Below, piece by piece: positions 59,401-64,000 of a stretch of 64,000 bases of DNA. The notes beneath the pieces are model-generated. The model worked only from the letters and a program-made list of their open reading frames with translations. It searched no databases and had not been told where the DNA came from. Location: the NCBI GenBank assembly GCA_000727475.1, contig KL647310.1, positions 1,801,989 to 1,865,988 of the forward strand, written 5' to 3'. This stretch comes from Sarcocystis neurona. Its lineage: Eukaryota; Apicomplexa; Conoidasida; Eucoccidiorida; Sarcocystidae. A program made the translations under genes and the position numbers. Position 1 is the stretch's first letter, and every line of letters starts with the position of its first letter.

Positions 59401-62400
59401 GAGTCCTGGAAGGGGCCACCACCGGCCGCGGCGAACAGAAGGAGAAGGCGGAGCGGACTGCGAGCCAGCAGACCGCGGCTGTTGCTGCCTCTCCTCGACC
59501 GGGTACGTTGCCTTGCGCGCTCCCCCACACTATTAAAGCAAGTCGTCAGATTCCCCGCTGCAGCAGCTGCAAATACTACCCCGCTTCGATCGTGCCTCTT
59601 TTTGACCTCCCTCTTCGTTTGCCCATCCGCGTCTCCAACGACTGCCCCGCAAGATCCTCTTGCAGTTCGAGTTGCTCTTCTCAGGAGAAAGATGCTTCTC
59701 CTCCAGGAAGACAGTCCTGCTATTATTAGTACTAGCAGTTCCACCAATATGCGTGTGTGTGTGTGTGTGTGGGCCTGTGTGGGACTGCTCATAGTGCTGC
59801 TCTTCGTCTTCGTCTAACTTCTGCCGGTATGTTGCCGTATGCATCTCTGCCCCCCTGTAGAGATGGAGATCTGCCTGTCTCTATCTTGGCCAGCTTGACA
59901 TATTTATGCCAGCCATCGTCGTTGTCTGCCACTACGTGTGGATTCTCCGCCTGCCTCAATAGGTGCTGTCTGCCAGTATCTATATATGTAGCGCTGCCTT
60001 CTTCCCTCTATATCTTCCTCCTGTGGATCTCTGCCAGCCTCAGCACATGACTCTTTGCCAGCACATACACACATATATATCTGCCAGTTTGAATATATGT
60101 GTCTCGTCCCTGCTTCTTCCACATACATATGTCGGCTTGCTTGTTTTATGTATTGATGCGGCCTGCTTCTTTTGTGTCTGTGTGCCGCCCCGCTTGTCTT
60201 ACATATGTGTCTTGGCCTACTTATTCTATGTGCGTATCTCGACCTGCTGCTTCTGTGTATGTGTCTCGGCCTGTAGCGTCTACCAGTGTGCATCTCGGCC
60301 TGCTGCTTCTATATATGTCCCTTGGTTTGCAGCTGCTCCATGTACAACTCAACCTGCTTCGCCTGTGTGTGTGTCTCAGCCCGCGGCTTCTACGTCTCTG
60401 TTCCTGCAAGCCTCTGCGTATCGCTGCGACCGTCTACGTACCTCTCTGTGTGTGTCTGCCGGCCTCTACACGTACCTTCGGCTGTGTTGTGTAGTGGCAG
60501 TGTCTACGCTGCAGCTCCACGTAGGAACTACCTTCCTGTCTTCTTTTTCTATTGAATACCCTCGCCCTTGCGGTTTATCCTCCGTTTCTACCCGTTACTG
60601 TGGGCGTTGTCACAACGACCTGCGCCCTACGCGTACAACGACCACTACCACTACTACTGCTGCTACCACTACTACTACTAGTACTACCACTGCTGCTACG
60701 CTAGCAGTGTACCAGTATTACTGCTCCTAATCCTACTATGATATGAGTGCCATCATACCATCACTAGTGTTACTTCTACGAGTGCTCAAGTGCTCGTCTC
60801 AACACGGCTATTGCCATTCTAGGAGGAAAATGTCACTACTACTACTACTACATGTATACCACTACATGCACGAGTGCCTCTATTCTCTTGTTACTATTAA
60901 ACGACTACTCCTCCTCCTCCACTCGTGGTAGCGTTATTCATATTTCCAAATCACTACTGCTGCTACTATACTGTTACTCCTCCTAACACTACTACTACTA
61001 CTACTACTCCTACCACTGGTATTACTTCTACTACTACTACTACTAATACTAATACTGCTGTTCCTACTGCCACTGCTACTCCGCCTCTTCCTAATACTGT
61101 CCCTACTACTGCTCCTGCTACTACAGCTGCTACTACAGTAGTACGTGATTCTCTGCTGTCCACGCTTGCACCCCTCGTTTCTTGCGCTGTTTGAGTTGCT
61201 GCTCTTTCTCTTGGTACCAGTATACCGTGCGGTTGCTCGTGCTGCAGCTGACGCCGGTGCTGCTGCTGCTGCTATCGTTACTGCGGCGCCTGTCGCTGTT
61301 TGTTGCTTATCGCGCTGCTCTTGCTGCCGTTGGGAGAGGGTTTCTGTTGCCATCCTGGTGCTGCTGTGCCTCTGTGACTGTTCGTGCTGCTCTCGTGCTG
61401 TTTCTGCTGCTGCGGCCGCTGCGCGGGTATTGCTGCGCTTCCTGCTTGGCAAACCGCTGCCGTTGCTGCTGTTGCTGCTGCCGCAGCCTTTCTTGGTTCT
61501 TGCCGGGGGTCCGTCTCCGGGGGTCGCGCTGTGAGTGCTACCTGTTCTGCTGCTCTCGTAGTCAATCCTGCTGGCGACGCTGCTACCGCGTCACCAGCTC
61601 TATGTACAACGACTGCTGCGGACGCGTCTGCTGCGCTGCTGCAGCTGCGTTGCCGGAGGAGGAACGGAAGCGCGTGATGCAGACCCCAGAATTCGAAGAG
61701 TTTTTCGACCGCACGTCAAAACTGGTAGGTTCTGCTCCTGTGCAGCAGCTGCAACAATGCAACAACAGTACCGTCTAAGCAGCAGCAACAGCGCTAACCA
61801 CAGCGGGAACAACCACAGCACCCGTAGCAGCAGCAGCGACCGCGAAGCTGCAGCAACAGCGTTCCAGGGAGCAGCAGCAGCAGGTGCAGCCGGTGTGGCC
61901 GAAGCAGCAGCAGGAACGGCCAGAGCGAGAGCAGCAGCAGCAGAGCTGCGTGGAAAATGCCGTTACAGCGGCAGGAAAACGACGTCTGCTTCAGCAGTGG
62001 CACTCGACGAAGCTTGAGAACTCCGAGAGCTGCAGCAGCGTGAAGGATGAAGGGGCCAGAAGCGCGACGTAACGGATATGACTAGCTGCAGCAACAATAG
62101 GATTGTCGTGGACAGCCCGGCAATATACACATATTATATGCGCCCACATATCTATACGTATGTATTTGTCCACATCTCTGTCTCTCTGTATGTCTCTGTG
62201 TATCTCTCTCTGTATATCCACGTTTGTGCGGTGAGCAGGTTGCGCCTTATTTGCGTGAATCCTTTGCTGCTGCTTACTGCCGCCAGCCACGCGAGAAGAC
62301 GTCTGCAGATCTGCTGGCGCCCTGCTCGTTTTGCTCCTGTGTCTCAGCTGTCGGGTGGCCTGCTGCAGCTACTGCTGCTGCTGCAGCGCGTGTGACGCGA

Positions 62401-63916
62401 TCTCCTCCCGGCATTGCTCGAGCCTTGCTCCGGTGTCTGTACCGCCTTGCTGTCGCCCCTCCGTAGGGAGGTAGTGGCTCTCTCTTTCGCGTAGCTCTCC
62501 TCTCTGCCTCTTCTTCTTGCTGTTGCTGGCAAGTGGCGAGGCTCCGTCTCTGGGCTGGCCTATCTGCTGCTGCTCTGCAGAACAGCCGTTCCTGCAGCAG
62601 CTGCTGTTGCACGTCGCAGGTGTCGCGCTCCTCCGGTTGCCGTGGCGTATTCGAACAGTTCCTGCTTGTTGCATTCTCCTCCTGCTGCGTGTGTGGGGTG
62701 CGGGGGACTGCAGGTGGAGAGGCTGCTGGGACAGGAGGACTTGGTTGAAGCGTTCGTGGAATATCCGGGTTTTTCTGCTTCTTCCGAGGGGACAGCAGTG
62801 TAAGGAAGACGCCCTCGTCGTTTCCTTCTGCATGCATCCTTCTGTTTCGTCTTCTTCCCAGTATCCCAGAGAAGTATTGCCACGTTCTTCCTCGTCTTTA
62901 TCTGCCTGCTGTCTGTCCATAAAAATCGTCTCGCCTTCAGTGCGCGTCGAACTGTCTCTCGACGAAACGCCCCGCCCACCCTTCTCCCCTCCAGGCCCAC
63001 CGCATTGGCCTTGCGCCAGGATGATCCAGCAGCTTCTCTTCGCCATTTTCTCTTCTTCCGGTCTTTTTCCTTGGCATTATTCGGAAGGAGAACGTTTACA
63101 AGCGCAGTGACACGCGTCCATGCTTTCCGCCCTCCGAAACTTCTGTCCCCCCTCTGCGTCACTCTCTCTGCGTATACGTATATATGTAGCCGGACGTGCG
63201 TCTGTGTATAGATATATTATCGCATACACACACACACACATGTGTACATGTACATGTACGTGTATATATACCCGTTCTCTCTCTCCCTCTCAATATGCGT
63301 GTATATATATATATGTATATGTGTAAGTGTGTGTATATATATGTTATACATACCAGTTGTTCTCTCTCTGTCTCTCGGTATGTATCTCTCTCTGCGTATA
63401 CATACATATATATATATGTATATGCTATATGTACCAGTATTTCTGTCTCTCTCTGTATATGCGTATGTAGACCTTTACGCTGTGGTTACGTATATATATG
63501 ACTTCTTCCACCTCTCTATAGACACCGACAGACAGAGAAGGAGAGAGGGAGCTTGTTGAAGCGCATACCGATGCGTTCTACATATATATATATATATCTA
63601 GAGGTATGTAGTATTGTGTGAGAAGTTGTCTATTTATATCTAATATATTCTGTATGTACATATATACCTGTGTGTGTAGTATTGAGAATTACTGGATTCT
63701 TTGACAAACCTTCGTGTTTAGGTGTAGAATTGTGTTTGATCACCCGTAAGACGTCTCTGTGTGTGCATGTGTGTTTTCGCGGCGTATGTTTTCTTCTGAA
63801 GACCAGTCGCACGTATACAGGCAGCTACGTACATGCGCAGTGCATCTCTGCAGAAAACTCCGCATAGCATCTCCTACCCTCTTCTCCCGTAACATGCGTG
63901 TCTGTGTGTGTTGCTG

Positions 63917-63947
<31 letters not shown>

Positions 63948-64000
63948 TGCTGCTGTTGCTGCTGCTGTTGCTGCTGCTGCTGTTGCTGCTGCTGCTGTTG
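51693..64000 (+). CDS. DYNC1I: Cytoplasmic dynein intermediate chain, 5' part (runs off the window)
   Basis: The intermediate chain is the dynein scaffold joining heavy chain, light chains and dynactin. Seven exons fit in phase: 51693-51956, 55314-55549, 56708-56822, 57751-57975, 59376-59502, 61645-61724 and 62714-62799, giving 377 residues so far. Seen in the sequence: an N-terminal coiled coil RELEAKKQRLTLLQHEQ like the family's LERKKQRLAQIREEK; TFDKSVQAD (residues 209-217) at the place of the LC8-binding SKETQTP site; and LPEEERKRVM, EFEEFFDRTSKL, VERLLGQEDL, which match the roadblock-binding helix (family EEEKQQILHSEEFLIFFDRT...VIERAL). The WD40 propeller is not in the window and should follow beyond 64000. 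Introns are 0.9-3.4 kb and repeat-filled. Exons 4-7 are the best supported; the edges of exons 2 and 3 are inferred. An axonemal intermediate chain is less likely because this N-terminal coil is typical of the cytoplasmic form. Confidence 0.8.
52050..52151 (-). CDS. Exon-like minus-strand segment inside dynein intron 1
   Basis: A minus frame reads RKHTRKFSVPLHLCEDYLVD, then AYKSVKPLEAPHK and TAG (52050-52052), with protein-like composition and no repeats. The same frame continues upstream past a TGA (52152-52154) into MWICNSCEQP. AG dinucleotides between the TGA and the segment could serve as acceptor. Identity unknown; it could be the last exon of a nested antisense gene or a chance frame. 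Confidence 0.25.
   Translation of the reverse strand, partial: RKHTRKFSVPLHLCEDYLVDAYKSVKPLEAPHK
52745..53600. repeat. Higher-order tandem repeat in dynein intron 1
   Basis: Monomers of about 67-85 bp with core GACGATATCTGTATCTATAC or GCGATATTCATATCTGTAC begin near 52751, 52828, 52905, 52972, 53057, 53231, 53306 and 53389. The last six form two superunits about 330 bp long, each closed by GAGGAGGATACACAGGTGAA. Confidence 0.8.
54200..54355. repeat. Two-copy 74-bp tandem repeat
   Basis: GGCGTGTCT starts at 54218 and 54292, followed in both by GGGCGT(A/G)ATATA(T/C)TCACGC and ACCACACA. Confidence 0.75.
55314..55549 (+). CDS. DYNC1I: Probable dynein intermediate chain exon 2
   Basis: Follows TTTGCTGCTGCAG and encodes SVASLMGEVMSSLKSLEK and then Ala/Gly-rich sequence ending in AALP. 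The assignment rests on phase agreement with exon 1 and on its place after the coil, where the family has EALLQSIGI. The donor GTACGC at 55550 resembles GTACGT in exon 5. Edges are uncertain. Confidence 0.4.
55740..57700. repeat. TATC/TA microsatellites flanking dynein exon 3
   Basis: 55860-56430 degenerate (TCTA)n; 56940-57370 (TA)n with TATC; 57590-57680 TA/CA. No coding signal except exon 3 at 56708-56822. Confidence 0.75.
56708..56822 (+). CDS. DYNC1I: Probable dynein intermediate chain exon 3
   Basis: Open frame rich in Arg and Ala, then KPAGLAFKLQRMPSEEAVIK and PK, ending in phase 0 at GTGGGT. The reading fits the family stretch just before the LC8 motif. Several AG acceptors lie within 20 bases upstream and none has a strong pyrimidine tract, so the 5' edge is a guess. 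Confidence 0.45.
57751..57975 (+). CDS. DYNC1I: Dynein intermediate chain exon 4 (light-chain-binding segment)
   Basis: Good acceptor ACGTTTCAG, phase 0. It encodes VVTTFDKSVQADLPPLPGG, an Ala/Gln/Glu-rich disordered stretch, and EEPKLVVTKDELL before donor GTGAGG. The first residues align with the family's REVVSYSKETQTP, the LC8 site; here Val and Ala replace the two Thr. Confidence 0.7.
59376..59502 (+). CDS. DYNC1I: Dynein intermediate chain exon 5 (acidic/Ala-rich linker)
   Basis: Acceptor TTCTGGGCAG, donor GTACGT. It encodes a low-complexity linker (AATEGTAAGVLEGATT ... QKEKAERTASQQTAAV). It enters in phase 0 and leaves in phase 1, exactly what exons 4 and 6 require. Confidence 0.6.
59860..60480. 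repeat. 27-30 bp minisatellite in dynein intron 5
   Basis: About a dozen degenerate units around CGGCCTGCTGCTTCTGTGTA with TGTCT. It makes Cys/Leu-rich frames open on the + strand, which are not genes. Confidence 0.75.
60635..61145. repeat. ACT triplet patch in dynein intron 5
   Basis: Runs of ACTACTACT with TACC/TGCT interruptions; the same motif occurs near 4425 and 6290. Confidence 0.75.
61645..61724 (+). CDS. DYNC1I: Dynein intermediate chain exon 6 (roadblock-binding helix, first half)
   Basis: Acceptor GCGCTGCTGCAG, donor GTAGGT, 80 nt. It encodes ALPEEERKRVMQTPEFEEFF and DRTSKL. This is the strongest family match in the gene, to the conserved EEEKQ...SEEFL.FFDRT block. Confidence 0.85.
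62714..62799 (+). CDS. DYNC1I: Dynein intermediate chain exon 7 (roadblock-binding helix, second half)
   Basis: Acceptor GGGGGACTGCAG, donor GTAAGG, 86 nt. It encodes VERLLGQEDLVEAFVEYPGF and SASSEGTA, continuing L|VERLL as in the family's VIERALAED...FFDYSGR. It leaves in phase 2 toward an exon outside the window. Confidence 0.8.
62800..64000. repeat. Dynein intron 7: microsatellites, ending in a CTG/TTG array
   Basis: 63170-63650 TA/CA/TATC repeats; 63905-64000 GTTGCTGCTG array that runs off the window. No WD40 exon was found here. Confidence 0.75.

Noticed and set aside
1..64000. tRNA, rRNA, telomeric repeats, transposons, viral sequences
   Set aside because: I looked for tRNA T-loop cores (GTTCRANNC in context), TTTAGGG arrays, reverse transcriptase or transposase motifs and terminal repeats, and saw none that held up.

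Overview
The window looks like nuclear DNA of an apicomplexan coccidian, most likely an Eimeria species. The evidence is (i) dense CAG/CTG triplet tracts that translate as poly-Gln, poly-Ala, poly-Ser or poly-Leu in several frames, (ii) long (TA)n/(CA)n/TATC microsatellites between and inside genes, (iii) intron-rich eukaryotic genes with GT-AG junctions, and (iv) recognisable eukaryotic orthologues carrying homopolymer insertions. No bacterial, organellar or viral feature was seen. There are two assembly gaps (13835-14392 and 35231-35715), each flanked by the same simple repeat on both sides.

Layout. 1-14 kb: mostly CAG/CTG tracts and AT microsatellites, with a few open frames of unknown function on the + strand (best: 1212-3311) and hints of intron/exon structure at 8.5-9.1 kb and 11.1-11.8 kb. 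14-28 kb: a very large + strand gene rich in poly-Gln/Ala. Between the homopolymers it carries repeated amphipathic helices of the kind seen in RAP/FASTK-like organellar RNA-binding proteins, and its last residues resemble the start of a RAP domain. 28-31 kb: repeat-poor DNA with one orphan ORF and a pair of strong hairpins. 31.0-43.3 kb (minus): a complete eight-exon gene for 26S proteasome ATPase RPT1 (PSMC2), rebuilt here with phase-consistent junctions to 638 codons; the extra length over the usual ~430 residues is mainly a ~176-residue Gly/Ala/Ser/Asn insertion. 43-51.6 kb: unidentified sequence, with a coding-like minus-strand segment near 47-47.8 kb broken by an out-of-frame tandem duplication. 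51.7 kb to the window end (+): the 5' part of a cytoplasmic dynein intermediate-chain gene (N-terminal coiled coil, LC8-type motif, roadblock-binding helix); its WD40 part lies beyond 64000.

The most unusual signal is that tandem duplications repeatedly straddle splice junctions. RPT1 carries degenerate copies of the exon 1 donor, the exon 5 acceptor and the exon 7 acceptor (one upstream copy keeps an AG and the next four codons G-R-T-H), and a 16-bp TGCATGC array runs into the exon 3 acceptor. The large RAP-like gene has a 308-bp duplication that copies an acceptor plus the first nine codons of the exon in frame. The sequence therefore contains ready-made decoy or alternative splice sites in two unrelated genes. 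RPT1 also has a probable GC-AG intron.

The genes do not form a pathway: proteasome ATPase, dynein subunit and putative organellar RNA-binding protein are housekeeping neighbours on both strands. Coordinates for RPT1 exons are firm; those for the dynein and RAP-like genes are inferred from frame, phase and family resemblance.
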